Part shown: piece by piece, positions 37,301 to 46,109 of the stretch
Numbering within the stretch: the first letter of the stretch is position 1
Layout of the letters: each line of letters opens with the position of its first letter
Origin: Candidatus Altimarinota bacterium
GTDB taxonomy: Bacteria; Cyanobacteriota; Cyanobacteriia; Cyanobacteriales; Microcystaceae
Length of the DNA: 64,000 bases
Assembly (NCBI GenBank): GCA_012031035.1
Contig: JAAUUT010000010.1
Span: 1 to 64,000 of the forward strand
Direction: 5' to 3'
Made by a program: the position numbers and the translations under genes
Notes under the pieces: model-generated
The model's input: only the letters and a program-made list of their open reading frames with translations
Told to the model about the DNA's origin: nothing
Database searches by the model: none

Positions 37301-37775
37301 GATTCGTTTGACGAAATGATTGGCCTTCTGGCAGTTTCAGTTGTGAGTTGGGAATCTCGACGATGAAGTTATTGCCTGAACTGATATTATTCGGTTCCAG
37401 GAGTTCGGTGCTTCCGGTTGGCGTTTGTAAAATCAGTTCTATCGCCGTCTCGGTAGGGTTGAGTTGCACTCCAGTCACAAAGATGATTTGACCTTGCTCT
37501 GGCTCTCCCTGTGACCCGCCTCGTTCCTCTTTATCCCCCTGTATCCTCCCTTGCAAAGGAGGGATGGAGGGATGAGGGGGAGAGGGGGTTAAGTCAAAGA
37601 TTAATTTTTCGTCTTGAAAGGAGTGAGAAATAATGCTGAGGTCGGTAACACAACAGCTTAACTCAAGAGGCTTTTCTTTCTCACTAAATCGTCGGTTGGC
37701 TCGTTCTTCTCTATACGTTGGTGTTATTTGCACTTCTTGAGAGAGTGCTGAATGATTGTCTAAAACACCAATCAT
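34323..37775 (-). CDS. TonB-dependent siderophore receptor with three AMIN repeats
   Basis: A 1,150-residue outer-membrane receptor. An N-terminal region (about residues 85-455) holds three AMIN units, each with VQLNPTETAIELILQTPTGS-like and NNFIVEIPN-like strands. A plug (about 495-640) has TRTDTPLRDIPQSIQVIPQQ and IEILRGPASVLYGSGEPGGV. A 22-strand barrel ends with the expected C-terminal Phe (VFVTF). Ligand is probably a ferric siderophore, given the adjacent binding protein. A canonical signal peptide is not seen before MIGVLDNHS, so the true start may be a few codons upstream. Repeat-like DNA at 37535-37591 adds a Pro/Gly-rich linker. Confidence 0.9.
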   Translation of the reverse strand: MIGVLDNHSALSQEVQITPTYREERANRRFSEKEKPLELSCCVTDLSIISHSFQDEKLIFDLTPSPPHPSIPPLQGRIQGDKEERGGSQGEPEQGQIIFVTGVQLNPTETAIELILQTPTGSTELLEPNNISSGNNFIVEIPNSQLKLPEGQSFRQTNPIEGISEVTVTNRDSNTIRVTVIGENAAPQVELFDSDKGLIFGLTPLEGGQGAQTPPTQTPTPSFPEASGERGASQGEPEEGQIIPVTGVQLNPTETAIELILQTPTGSAELLQPSNISSGNNFIVEIPNTQLQLPDGKPFRQTNPAQGISEITVTNRDASKIRVTATGETALPQVELFDSDSGLIFSFTPVEESAQTPSTPQPEEGEGQIVSIDRVQLNPTEMGFEIVLLTPAGKAQQLRVVNVSEGNNFIAEIPNAQLKLPDDRPFRTENPIEGVSEVTVTNQNENTVRVTAVGEEKQPTVELFDSEEGLVFSAVGDAPSAQGEEDIELVVTGEQDGYFVPNSSIGTRTDTPLRDIPQSIQVIPQQVLQDQNVTNFQDALRNVAGVTPVVDFGGPIVRGFNSTVLRDGLSEQSANGYVTDFQSNIEQIEILRGPASVLYGSGEPGGVVNLAEKKPQAEPFYRLGATIGNYDTYRGTLDFTGPLNSERTILYRLNTSYENSGSFIDFVDREEFAIFPVLSFQVGSNTRLTFDGGYRTATDFVDFYGLPLEGTILPNPVGEIPRSRFLGEPDFDETNLTNWNIGYLLEHEFSEDWSIRNRFRYNYALVESQGIAYDTGELEEDNRTFNRVATSNQTTAETYTLRTDLLGQFQTGIIEHDILFGVELRRGVDDGINRNGTEIFPLDVFDPEYGNFGTDTEVTFDGGTTGDNIGIYAQNLLSIGDKVKVLLGGRFDIVFSRTEDRLFPEFSVTSDTITNFAPRIGIVYQPIEPVSLYASWSRSFDPEFGTDRERNPFVPIEGEQFEAGVKTEFLDGRLAATLAFYQITRQNDFQPDPVDPNFNIQIGEQRSRGIDFDIRGELLPGLRLIANYSYIDAEITEDTTGLQGNQVRNVPQHSGSIWAVYEIQEGNLQGLGLGAGVFVVGDRQGNSGNTFELPSYALTNALLYYRRDNWRVQLNFENLFDTDYFINSYTDSSAIPGRPFTVRGQVFVTF
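36840..37520 (-). repeat. recent AMIN-unit duplication in TonB receptor gene
   Basis: Two stretches 435 bases (145 residues) apart are almost identical. The 60-base run starting at 36985 is repeated starting at 37420 with no difference that I can see. This is far closer than the third AMIN unit, so the duplication is recent. Confidence 0.8.
37535..37591 (-). repeat. in-frame G/C-rich palindromic repeat insert
   Basis: CCTCCCTT-GC-AAAGGAGGG plus flanking CCCC and GGGG runs codes for the Pro/Gly-rich segment TPSPPHPSIPPLQGRIQGDK near the receptor N-terminus. It is the same type of dispersed repeat as at 23689-23766 and again keeps the frame. Confidence 0.6.
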
Positions 37776-38147
37776 TCCCGTCAGCCAAAAAAAGTCTAGC
37801 TATATGCCCTAGTTTTATTATCATTCCTCACACGCGATCGCTTTTAACACTATTGCAAATAACTTTCAATTCTATAACAATGGTCGCTACTTACTAAATC
37901 TCAGACTTTGTAACTGAATCGATCGCGTCTTCCTATATTCAATTAATTTTTGAGCAGGTCAATTTAGTTTGATTTGTATATTTATGCAGATAAAATTTTT
38001 ACAAATACTAAAGATTCTCAATATTAAAAGTAAAAAATTATAGTATCTTGTAATTAAAAAATCGCAAAAGTAGTCATTATAAATTGTGTACGCTAGGACG
38101 GAGGAACGTTAAAAATTTACAAATTCTCTGTTTTTTCCCTTGTTGTA
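37776..38147. promoter_or_regulatory. receptor upstream region, possible Fur-type site at 37811-37829
   Basis: On the minus strand GGAATGATAATAAAACT lies about 40-60 bases ahead of the TonB receptor start. It shares the ATGATAAT half of the Fur consensus. An iron-regulated promoter would fit an iron-uptake operon. The rest of the 372 bases is A/T-rich and gene-free. Confidence 0.35.
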
Positions 38148-40205
38148 CTAGTTCCAATCATCCCAATTTTCATTAAAGATCGAGGTATCGGGAAAAGCAG
38201 TTGGGTTGCCGCTTTCATTCAAAATACGTTGAAGTTGCAGTAATTTTCTTTCCTTAATAATCGGAGCTTGGTCAACTAGCTGATAAGGTAAAATTTCACC
38301 ATCATTGAGAGCAAATGCTGCGGTTATTCCTGCCGCCGCCCCCGACGACCATTCAAAGGAATGAACCCGATACGCTGCTGCGGCAATGTGACTGACGGCA
38401 ATACTTTTTCCGGCTACTAATAGATTATCTATCCTTTGGGGAATCATTGCTCGTAAGGGAATTTGGAAGGGATAAGCTTGTCCCTGACCGCGACGTTCGC
38501 CTTCGCGTTCGGTATTGCCTGGGGCTTCTGGAGGAGATTTAGTCATGCAAGGATGAAAATCGATCGCGTAGTGACCGATTCCTACTGCATCGGGATAAAT
38601 TGTCGAACGCTTGCGTCGCTGGACGGCATCGGGCGAAACTTTACCTCCAATCGTATCGAGTCCTTCTAAACCCGCTAAGGCAGCTTGTAGGCGGCGATAC
38701 TCGCTAGCTGATAAGGTTTGGCGATAGTAGTCGTCTTGGTAGTTGCGGCGAGAAATATCGATTTCATTAACTACAAAGCCATCTTCATAAGCATAAGAAG
38801 GTCGTCCCATAATTCGCCGTCCTTCTCGCATATAAGGATATTTAGATAAACCGTGTGCCGTTCCCATCGGAGAATCCAATCCGGCAAGAAAACGATTATT
38901 AGGATAAGGCTTTTTAACGCCCTCTCCAAGTTGAGAATCGGTGGTTCCCATTACCAACCAATAAAAGAATCCTATTGCGTGTTCTTCGCCCTTGTGGAGG
39001 GTTTCGGTTCGCAATCCTCCCATCCATCCACCAGGATTTAATTGTCCCGTCGCTTTGAGTTGTTCGCGGGTATAGATGAGGTTATCTTGAGACGTTCCCG
39101 GACGATAATCGTTGCCCCACGTCCAGTTTTGCATAGAAATATCTCCAGGCATCGGGGTTTCAAAGGTAACGCCGCCGAATGTTTCTGATGACCCATCTAG
39201 GGGACTCCAGATACGTCGATAAGTAAAGACTAAATTAAAGCTTGCCAGACGTTCTAATTCATAGCTGTAGTAAGGAGAATGCTGGAGATAATTGGGAGGC
39301 ATTTCATGTTTTTGGGATTCCTCAGTAGCTTCCATCGCAAAGGTGTAGGTAAATCCCTGGGGACAATAAGGATCGGCAGTCGCGCTGGAGGAAGAAGGTT
39401 CGAGGTAAGAACGCGGATCGATGCCCAAGCGATAGGGAACGTCTGCTAAACCGATTAGTTCTCCGGTTTCTGTGGCTTCTATAACGTACCAATTAGCGGG
39501 TTTTTGTGCTTCGGAAGCTTTAGGAGTAAAGCGAATAATCATTTTTTTAAAACGAGATGAATCTTCGTAGCGATAAGCATCTTCGATGGTTTTTGAAAGA
39601 GGTTCGGTGTTGAGAGGCGGTGTGCCTGCGGCGGCACTGTGTTGAATTGCGATCGCGTTTTTAATTTGTTCTCCGGTTCCTCCGGTGACAACTTTGCCAA
39701 TCTCTAAGTCTTTAATAACAGTTGAAGGAAACCATTTTAGTTCGCCTTCGCCTTTTTCGGCGGCATCTTCTAACTGTTTCATCAATATCTGATGACCGTC
39801 TTCGGGAAGGTAGCAAGAGTCGCTAACCCAACAGTCGCCTGGATTGAGTTCGCCGTATTTCTCTTCAATTCCCTTTCTTAATTCTAAATAGCCGCGCGGA
39901 TAAAAAAGTTTATCTCGCTGGGTTTTTCGTTCGTCTAAGGCGGAGGTTCCCTGAGATGATATTTGTCCCCCTACCCAATCGGTGATTTCTGTCAAGCAAA
40001 CTGTCTTGCCTTTTAACAAAGCTTCATAAGCGGCTGCCGAGCCTGCTAGTCCCCCGCCAGCGACTAAGATATCGCATTCGACCGTTTGGTCGGGATTTCT
40101 TGGCGGTGTAGCAAGGGTAATAGGAGCGATTGATTCCCAAACTATTAAACTTATAGGAACAGAAAATAATCCTCGCCACCAACGCTTTACAGTTTTTTTC
40201 GACAT
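38148..40205 (-). CDS. FAD-dependent oxidoreductase, exported type
   Basis: A 685-residue protein. The N-terminus has a signal or anchor segment (WWRGLFSVPISLIVWESIAP). A Rossmann dinucleotide-binding motif follows, DILVAGGGLAGSAAAYEALL (about residues 44-63), then WVGGQISSQGTSALDE. The last third has the FAD-domain ending DNLLVAGKSIAVSHIAAAAY, then RVHSFEWSSGAAAGITAAFA. This is the FAD-dependent oxidoreductase family often labelled xanthan lyase-like; substrate is unknown. It stands alone, 220 bases from ilvD. Confidence 0.85.
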   Translation of the reverse strand: MSKKTVKRWWRGLFSVPISLIVWESIAPITLATPPRNPDQTVECDILVAGGGLAGSAAAYEALLKGKTVCLTEITDWVGGQISSQGTSALDERKTQRDKLFYPRGYLELRKGIEEKYGELNPGDCWVSDSCYLPEDGHQILMKQLEDAAEKGEGELKWFPSTVIKDLEIGKVVTGGTGEQIKNAIAIQHSAAAGTPPLNTEPLSKTIEDAYRYEDSSRFKKMIIRFTPKASEAQKPANWYVIEATETGELIGLADVPYRLGIDPRSYLEPSSSSATADPYCPQGFTYTFAMEATEESQKHEMPPNYLQHSPYYSYELERLASFNLVFTYRRIWSPLDGSSETFGGVTFETPMPGDISMQNWTWGNDYRPGTSQDNLIYTREQLKATGQLNPGGWMGGLRTETLHKGEEHAIGFFYWLVMGTTDSQLGEGVKKPYPNNRFLAGLDSPMGTAHGLSKYPYMREGRRIMGRPSYAYEDGFVVNEIDISRRNYQDDYYRQTLSASEYRRLQAALAGLEGLDTIGGKVSPDAVQRRKRSTIYPDAVGIGHYAIDFHPCMTKSPPEAPGNTEREGERRGQGQAYPFQIPLRAMIPQRIDNLLVAGKSIAVSHIAAAAYRVHSFEWSSGAAAGITAAFALNDGEILPYQLVDQAPIIKERKLLQLQRILNESGNPTAFPDTSIFNENWDDWN

Positions 40206-40425
40206 CGCTTAACAGTTATCAATAGTTTGTAATCCGATTTCCTTTAAATCTCGATCGCTTTTCTTTAACAACTGTTCCCAACTTGAAGATTAAATTTGGA
40301 TGGCAGCCAATTTTTTTACAGCGACCACTTCCCATAAGACTTTACTGGGAACTAGTCGCTGTGCGCTGTTGGAGGGGGAAACACTCAAGATTGGTCGCTA
40401 GCAACTTACGTTACTGGTAATTAAC

Positions 40426-42117
40426 TCAAAACAGGTTTAAATCCGTGACGGCCCCAAGACTACTAGAAGATACTAACTTGGCATATTTTCCTAAAATTCC
40501 TCTCGTGTAGCGAGGTTGAGGAGGCTTCCAATTGGTGCGGCGCACGGCTAATTCCTCTTCTGGGACGTTCAGTTGCAACAATCTTTGACGAGCATCGATA
40601 GTAATGCGATCGCCTTCTTGAACTAGTGCAATTGTACCACCGACGGCAGCTTCTGGGGCAACGTGACCGACAACCATTCCGTAGGTTCCGCCAGAAAAGC
40701 GTCCATCTGTAATTAACCCAACAGAATCCCCTAAACCTGCCCCAATAATTGCAGAAGTCGGCGCAAGCATTTCTCGCATTCCCGGCCCGCCTTTAGGCCC
40801 TTCGTAACGGATAACAATTACATCTCCTGGATTAATCTTGCCAGCGAGAATAGCATCGAGACATTCTTCTTCGGATTCAAATACTCTGGCTGGCCCTTCA
40901 ATAACAGGCGTTTTGACCCCGCTAATTTTGGCAACTGCCCCCTCAGTAGCTAAATTGCCTTTTAAAATCGCCAGATGCCCTTCTTTATATACAGGATTAT
41001 GCCAAGGACGAATAACATCTTGCCCTTGAGGGGGTTCGTCGGGTACGTTTGCTAGGACTTCTGCAATAGTTTTTCCAGTAATGGTTAGGGCATCTCCATG
41101 CAAGAGGTTATTGACTAGAAGTATCTTCATAACCTGGGGAATCCCGCCTGCTTGGTGCAGATTCGTAGTAACGTATCGCCCAGAGGGTTTGAGGTCGCAC
41201 AATACGGGAACGCGCCCTCGGATGGTTTCAAAATCGTCAAGGGTAAGTTCGACCCCAATCGTATTAGCTATTGCTAATAGATGCAAGACGGCATTAGTCG
41301 AACCGCCTACCGCCATAATGACAGAAATCGCATTTTCAAAGGCTTTGCGAGTGAGAATTTGACGGGGTAAAATTTGCTGGCGAATTGCCTCGACTAAAAC
41401 AATCGCAGATTTTTCCGTACTGTCGGCTTTTTCGGCATCTTCTGCTGCCATGGTCGAAGAATAGGGCAAACTCATTCCCATCGCTTCAAAAGCAGAAGAC
41501 ATGGTATTGGCAGTGAACATGCCACCACAGGAACCCGCCCCAGGACAAGCATTGCGTTCGATTCCCATCAGTTCGGTTTCGTCGATTTTGCCAGCGCTGT
41601 ATTGTCCGACAGCTTCAAAGGAACTAACGACCGTTAAATCTTTACCGTTATAATTGCCTGGTTTAATCGTGCCGCCATAGACGAAAATAGCCGGAATATT
41701 CATGCGGGCCATGGCAATCATCGCCCCTGGCATATTTTTATCGCAGCCGCCAATGGCGAGGACTCCATCCATACTCTGTCCGTTACAGGCGGTTTCGATA
41801 GAGTCGGCAATGACATCGCGCGAAACGAGGGAATATTTCATGCCTTCGGTTCCCATGGAAATGCCATCGCTAATGGTAATCGTACCGAACATCTGCGGCA
41901 TTGCCCCAGCATTTTTAACCCCTTCTTCGGCACGTAAGGCTAATTGGTTAATCCCCATGTTGCAGGGGGTAATCGTACTGTATCCGTTGGCAATCCCGAC
42001 AATGGGTTTGAGAAAATCGTCGTCGCTAAAGCCTACTGCCCGTAACATGGCACGGTTAGGACTGCGTTGCGTTCCTTGAGTGACGACTCGACTTCTGTAA
42101 TTATGGTAGTCTGACAT
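40426..42117 (-). CDS. ilvD: dihydroxy-acid dehydratase (IlvD)
   Basis: A 563-residue Fe-S enzyme of branched-chain amino acid synthesis (2,3-dihydroxy-isovalerate to 2-oxoisovalerate). Cluster ligands are visible in [11 protein letters not shown] and [18 protein letters not shown]. Also conserved are [20 protein letters not shown] and the C-terminal [19 protein letters not shown]. The length and the start [18 protein letters not shown] are typical. It is monocistronic, with HIP1-rich DNA upstream. The assignment is firm. Confidence 0.96.
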   Translation of the reverse strand: MSDYHNYRSRVVTQGTQRSPNRAMLRAVGFSDDDFLKPIVGIANGYSTITPCNMGINQLALRAEEGVKNAGAMPQMFGTITISDGISMGTEGMKYSLVSRDVIADSIETACNGQSMDGVLAIGGCDKNMPGAMIAMARMNIPAIFVYGGTIKPGNYNGKDLTVVSSFEAVGQYSAGKIDETELMGIERNACPGAGSCGGMFTANTMSSAFEAMGMSLPYSSTMAAEDAEKADSTEKSAIVLVEAIRQQILPRQILTRKAFENAISVIMAVGGSTNAVLHLLAIANTIGVELTLDDFETIRGRVPVLCDLKPSGRYVTTNLHQAGGIPQVMKILLVNNLLHGDALTITGKTIAEVLANVPDEPPQGQDVIRPWHNPVYKEGHLAILKGNLATEGAVAKISGVKTPVIEGPARVFESEEECLDAILAGKINPGDVIVIRYEGPKGGPGMREMLAPTSAIIGAGLGDSVGLITDGRFSGGTYGMVVGHVAPEAAVGGTIALVQEGDRITIDARQRLLQLNVPEEELAVRRTNWKPPQPRYTRGILGKYAKLVSSSSLGAVTDLNLF

Positions 42118-42229
42118 GAATGTGTTCTCCTTGCGATCGCTCCCAATTGTCTATTTTCAGCTTTTTTGTTCTCTGGTAGTGGCCAACTCTATAAAGGTTT
42201 AAGATTGGAACTAGATTTCTGCTTTGTTC

Positions 42230-43109
42230 TTATTTAAGGCGATCGAATGGTAAGGTTTCGCGATCGAAAATACGTTCTGCATAATTCACTAATTCTTCAT
42301 CTTTTAATAACTGCCAAAATGAATCTATATTTTCAAACGATTGCCAACGGTTGAGAATATCAAGCTCTGAAGCTCGTCCATCAAGCTTGCAACCATCGAA
42401 GGAACTCCCCCCCCCATAACCTTTTATTTGCTCTCGACCAGCATCTGTAAATTCTATCTCCAAGCTGGTCGCTAGTTCTTGGCGGTATTGCTGGCTATAA
42501 TGCCATTGATTAAAGTTTACACATAATTTATTGTGGGTAAGAAATTGCGTTTCCCCCAAAAACTCTCGCGCATAAGATTTCCAAAGTGCGATAGCTTGAC
42601 CGGCACTACCATCATCAATCTTGGACATATTTGATTGGAGTCTACTAGCTATTAAATTGAAAGGATCTCTAAGAATAAGAACATCAAATCGATTAGCTGA
42701 AGCCCCAACATATATATCGTGGAACTTTTCAAATTTTTCAGAGCCTATCTTTTCAAGTTTCTGATCTTCATAGCTGATGAGTAGCAGGCTTTTTTTTAGA
42801 AAAATTTCCTATCGCTTCCTCGCGAAATTCTGGCTTTTTAAAATGACTATAAAGAAACTGATAGGGATTTTGACCAGCAGGAGGATGATTGAGATGCCAA
42901 GCTTTGTCTGGATGTTGGGCCCTTATCCAGCCAATAATTGCATGATTTCCTGTCCGTCGCAATCCGGCAATTAAGATTTCTTTTTGGTTAATAATTTCTG
43001 TCGGTCGAACTACAACTTGCTTATAAAAACGCCAATAATTTGAAGACTCTTGTAGTAAATAATTTTTTTGACTTCTCAGGCGATTCATCAGATTAGGAAA
43101 GCTATTCAT
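42230..43109 (-). pseudogene. sulfotransferase-like protein, one frameshift
   Basis: The first 113 residues (from 43109) carry a P-loop-like PAPS-binding start, EILIAGLRRTGNHAIIGWIR, and then run into a stop after FSKKKPATHQL. The other frame continues SLLLISYEDQKLEKIGSEKF and DVLILRDPFNLIASRLQSNM, a typical sulfotransferase 3'-phosphate loop (RDPFNLIASR), and ends at 42230. Removing one A from the A8 run near 42793-42800 joins them into a protein of about 290 residues. It would transfer sulfate to a glycan or other acceptor. It neighbours the rfb genes, so a surface-glycan role is plausible. Confidence 0.75.
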
Positions 43110-43326
43110 TAATAAAATCTCCTTGAATTAAGTAATATTTCTCTTTTACTCGATCTTGGCTTTTTTACCCAGACTTTCATCAAATCTTTAATCACAAAAA
43201 CTTGCTGGCGAGTCTGTTCGCATCCTTAATATTTCCCTATCGCTGTACATCAATCCCTATTAACCGCTAAACTACTTGACGAAGTAATATAGTCTATTGC
43301 TGCGATCGCCCGATAATTAAACTTGA

Positions 43327-43871
43327 ATGAATATCATTGTTACGGAAATTCCTGAAGTATTAATCCTCGAACCCAAAATCTATGGGGATTCTCGCGGATT
43401 TTTTTACGAAAGCTACAACGAGCAAGTTTTGCCGCAAAAGCAGGTGTATCGCCTCATTTCGTTCAAGATAATCATTCTTGTTCGCTAAAAAACGTTTTGC
43501 GAGGATTGCACTATCAAATTCAACAACCTCAAGGAAAGTTAGTTCGCGTCGTTGTTGGGGAAGTGTTTGACGTTGCTGTCGATATTAGAAAAAGTTCTCC
43601 TACCTTCGGTCAATGGGTGGGTTGTCTTCTGAGTGCTGAAAATAAGCGACAGTTTTGGATTCCAGAAGGATTTGCTCACGGTTTTTTAGTCCTTTCCGAA
43701 GTAGCTGAATTTTTATACAAAACTACCAATTATTATGCGCCACAATACGATCGCACGTTACTTTGGAACGATGCCAACCTCGCGATCGCATGGCCGCTCG
43801 ATGGCAATCCCATCCTATCGGAGAAAGATAAAGCAGGTCAACTTTTTAAAAATGCTGAAGTGTTTTTATGA
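43327..43871 (+). pseudogene. rfbC: dTDP-4-dehydrorhamnose 3,5-epimerase (RfbC), one frameshift
   Basis: From ATG 43327: IIVTEIPEVLILEPKIYGDS and RGFFYESYNEQV, as in RfbC. The frame then reaches a stop near 43487. The other frame continues GVSPHFVQDNHSCSLKNVLR, GLHYQIQQPQGKLVRVVVGE and WIPEGFAHGFLVLSE. One extra T in the T4 run before GCCGC (near 43430) gives V-F-A-A-K-A-G-V and repairs it. It would convert dTDP-4-keto-6-deoxyglucose to the rhamnose precursor. It heads the rfbC-rfbD-rfbA cluster. Confidence 0.88.
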
Positions 43872-43891
43872 ATTATGAATTATGAATTATG
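43871..43891. repeat. three tandem AATTATG heptamers
   Basis: Three exact units immediately after the rfbC stop codon (whose last base is the first A of the run). It is the same heptamer as at 62283. Confidence 0.8.
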
Positions 43892-43970
43892 AAAACTAGG
43901 AGAGAAAAAATTGTGAATGATAAATTATCAAACATAGGAGTTCTATTGAATGATGAATTTATAGATTTAA

Positions 43971-44843
43971 ATGGCTAAACGTATCTTACTCGCAGGCGCA
44001 CAGGGACAACTCGGACAAGAATTACAAACAACCCTAACCCCACTCGGAGAAGTGATTGGGGTTGGACGAGAAAGTATGGATTTGTCGCAACCTGCTAGTA
44101 TTCGTCAAATTATCTCCCAAATTCAGCCTCACTTTATTGTCAATGCGGCAGCTTATACGGCAGTTGACAAAGCAGAAAGCGAAGTAGAATTGGCTTATGC
44201 TATTAATGCGATCGCGCCTGAAATTCTAGCACAAGAAGCACAGAAATTAGGGGCAACTCTGCTACAAATTTCCACAGACTATGTTTTTGATGGACAGAAA
44301 AATACGCCATATCTTGAAGAAGATTTTACCAATCCACTCAGCATTTATGGAAAATCGAAGCTAGCAGGTGAAGAAGGTATTAAACAAGCTTGCCAGTCTT
44401 ATATTATTTTAAGAACGGCTTGGGTTTACGGCACATATGGAAAGAGTAATTTTGTTAAAACCATGCTGCGCCTTGGTAAAGAACGAGAAGAAATTCGAGT
44501 GGTAAGCGACCAAGTTGGCAGTCCTACCTGGGCGCGAGATATTGCAGATGCCATAACTGAGTTGCTGGTAAATCCGACAACGGGAGTTTATCACTTTACC
44601 AATAGTGGCGTTGCTAGTTGGTACGATTTTGCGATCGCAATTTTTGAAGAAGCAAAACAATTGGGATTTCCCCTAAAAGTTCGACAAGTTATCCCCATTA
44701 CGACTGCTGAATATCCTACCCCTGCTAAGCGTCCTGCTTATTCAGTCCTTTCGGGGAAGAAAATCTCGACGGTCTTGGGAACTTATCCTGCTTACTGGCG
44801 AGACTCTCTCAGACAGATGCTCAAACAATTTTATGCTCAATGA
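43971..44843 (+). CDS. rfbD: dTDP-4-dehydrorhamnose reductase (RfbD)
   Basis: A 290-residue SDR enzyme that reduces dTDP-4-keto-rhamnose with NADPH, the last step to dTDP-L-rhamnose. The NADPH-binding motif ILLAGAQGQLGQELQ (residues 4-18) and the NAAAYTAVDKAE segment (about 56-67) are intact. The catalytic Tyr-x3-Lys reads YGKSK (about 124-128), and QISTDYVFDG and RTAWVYGTYGKSNFVK are conserved. It precedes rfbA by 3 bases, so the two form an operon. No rfbB is seen nearby. Confidence 0.94.
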   Translation: MAKRILLAGAQGQLGQELQTTLTPLGEVIGVGRESMDLSQPASIRQIISQIQPHFIVNAAAYTAVDKAESEVELAYAINAIAPEILAQEAQKLGATLLQISTDYVFDGQKNTPYLEEDFTNPLSIYGKSKLAGEEGIKQACQSYIILRTAWVYGTYGKSNFVKTMLRLGKEREEIRVVSDQVGSPTWARDIADAITELLVNPTTGVYHFTNSGVASWYDFAIAIFEEAKQLGFPLKVRQVIPITTAEYPTPAKRPAYSVLSGKKISTVLGTYPAYWRDSLRQMLKQFYAQ

Positions 44844-44846
44844 TTT

Positions 44847-45920
44847 ATGAAAGCACTTATTCTCTCTGGCGGTAAAGGAACGAGATTGCGTCCTCTCACT
44901 CATACAGGTGCAAAACAATTGGTTCCCGTGGCGAATAAACCGATTCTCTGGTACGGAATTGAATCCATAGTTGCTGCTGGCGTTATCGATATTGGGATTA
45001 TTATTTCTCCCGAAACCGGAGAGGAAATTAAAGCAAAAACTGGCAATGGCGATTGCTTTGGCGCAAAAATTACTTATATCCTACAAGATGCTCCGTTAGG
45101 ATTGGCTCATGCCGTCAAGGTCGCTCGACCCTTTTTAGAAGATTCTCCCTTCATTATGTATTTGGGAGACAACCTCATCCAAGACGATCTTAGTAGTTTT
45201 TTAGAGGCTTTCAAAACGCAAAATTTAGACGCACTGATTCTGTTGAGGACGGTTTCTAATCCCACTGCCTTTGGCGTAGCGAAAGTAGACGAGAAAGGAA
45301 GAGTTCTACAGTTAGTCGAAAAGCCCAAAAATCCCCCTTCTAATTTAGCATTGGTGGGACTTTACTTTTTTTCGAGTGCCATTCATAGCGCGATCGCATC
45401 CATTCAACCTTCTGCGAGGGGAGAATTAGAAATTACCGATGCCATCCAAGCACTCATTGAAAGACAAAAACCAGTAGAAGCATTACAACTTATCGGATGG
45501 TGGTTGGATACGGGAAAGAAAGATGACTTGCTTGAAGCTAATCGAATTATTTTAGATACCTGCTTGCAAATTGCCGTTGATGGAGAGGTAGATTCTCAAA
45601 GTCAAATTATTGGTAGAGTTTGTATTGGTGCGAACTCTAAAATTATCAACAGTACCATTCGCGGCCCTGTTATTATTGGAGAAAATTGTCACATCGAAAA
45701 TTGCTTTATCGGGCCTTATACTAGTGTTGCCGATCGCGTGACCTTGTGCGATGCAGATATCGAACACAGCGTTATTTTACAAGATGCCAAAGTTAGTGGC
45801 ATTCATCAAAGAATTGTTGATAGCGCGATCGGACAGCGTGCTAGATTAGAAGTTGCACCGCAACGTCCAAAAGCTTTGCGTTTTCTCATTGGTGACGATT
45901 CCCATATTGAGTTAGTTTAA
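44847..45920 (+). CDS. rfbA: glucose-1-phosphate thymidylyltransferase, long form (RfbA)
   Basis: A 357-residue nucleotidyltransferase with an N-terminal catalytic domain ([20 protein letters not shown], residues 5-24; YLGDNLIQDD at about 104). It also has a C-terminal left-handed beta-helix (IIGRVCIGANSKIINSTIRG, about 250-300). This longer form occurs in many bacteria beside the ~290-residue RmlA. It makes dTDP-glucose for the rhamnose pathway with RfbC and RfbD directly upstream. RBS and start at 44847 overlap the end of rfbD closely (3-base gap). Confidence 0.92.
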   Translation: MKALILSGGKGTRLRPLTHTGAKQLVPVANKPILWYGIESIVAAGVIDIGIIISPETGEEIKAKTGNGDCFGAKITYILQDAPLGLAHAVKVARPFLEDSPFIMYLGDNLIQDDLSSFLEAFKTQNLDALILLRTVSNPTAFGVAKVDEKGRVLQLVEKPKNPPSNLALVGLYFFSSAIHSAIASIQPSARGELEITDAIQALIERQKPVEALQLIGWWLDTGKKDDLLEANRIILDTCLQIAVDGEVDSQSQIIGRVCIGANSKIINSTIRGPVIIGENCHIENCFIGPYTSVADRVTLCDADIEHSVILQDAKVSGIHQRIVDSAIGQRARLEVAPQRPKALRFLIGDDSHIELV

Positions 45921-46109
45921 TTAATTTTGTATCAAAGATAAATCTTAGAGAAAGTTTTTTGGGTAATTTTATTTATCGCTGTACTAGGCTTTTTTATTAG
46001 TTCGGGCTTTGTTGTTAACTCGCCCAACCGATGATAAATTCCCCTTAAAATTTAGCTTCTTGGTGTATGTTTTTATAACTGACAATACAAATTTTTAAGG
46101 TAATCTTTG

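Noticed and set aside
41702..42079. 125-codon plus-strand frame over ilvD
   Set aside because: It lies antisense to a conserved housekeeping enzyme and has no protein-family features.
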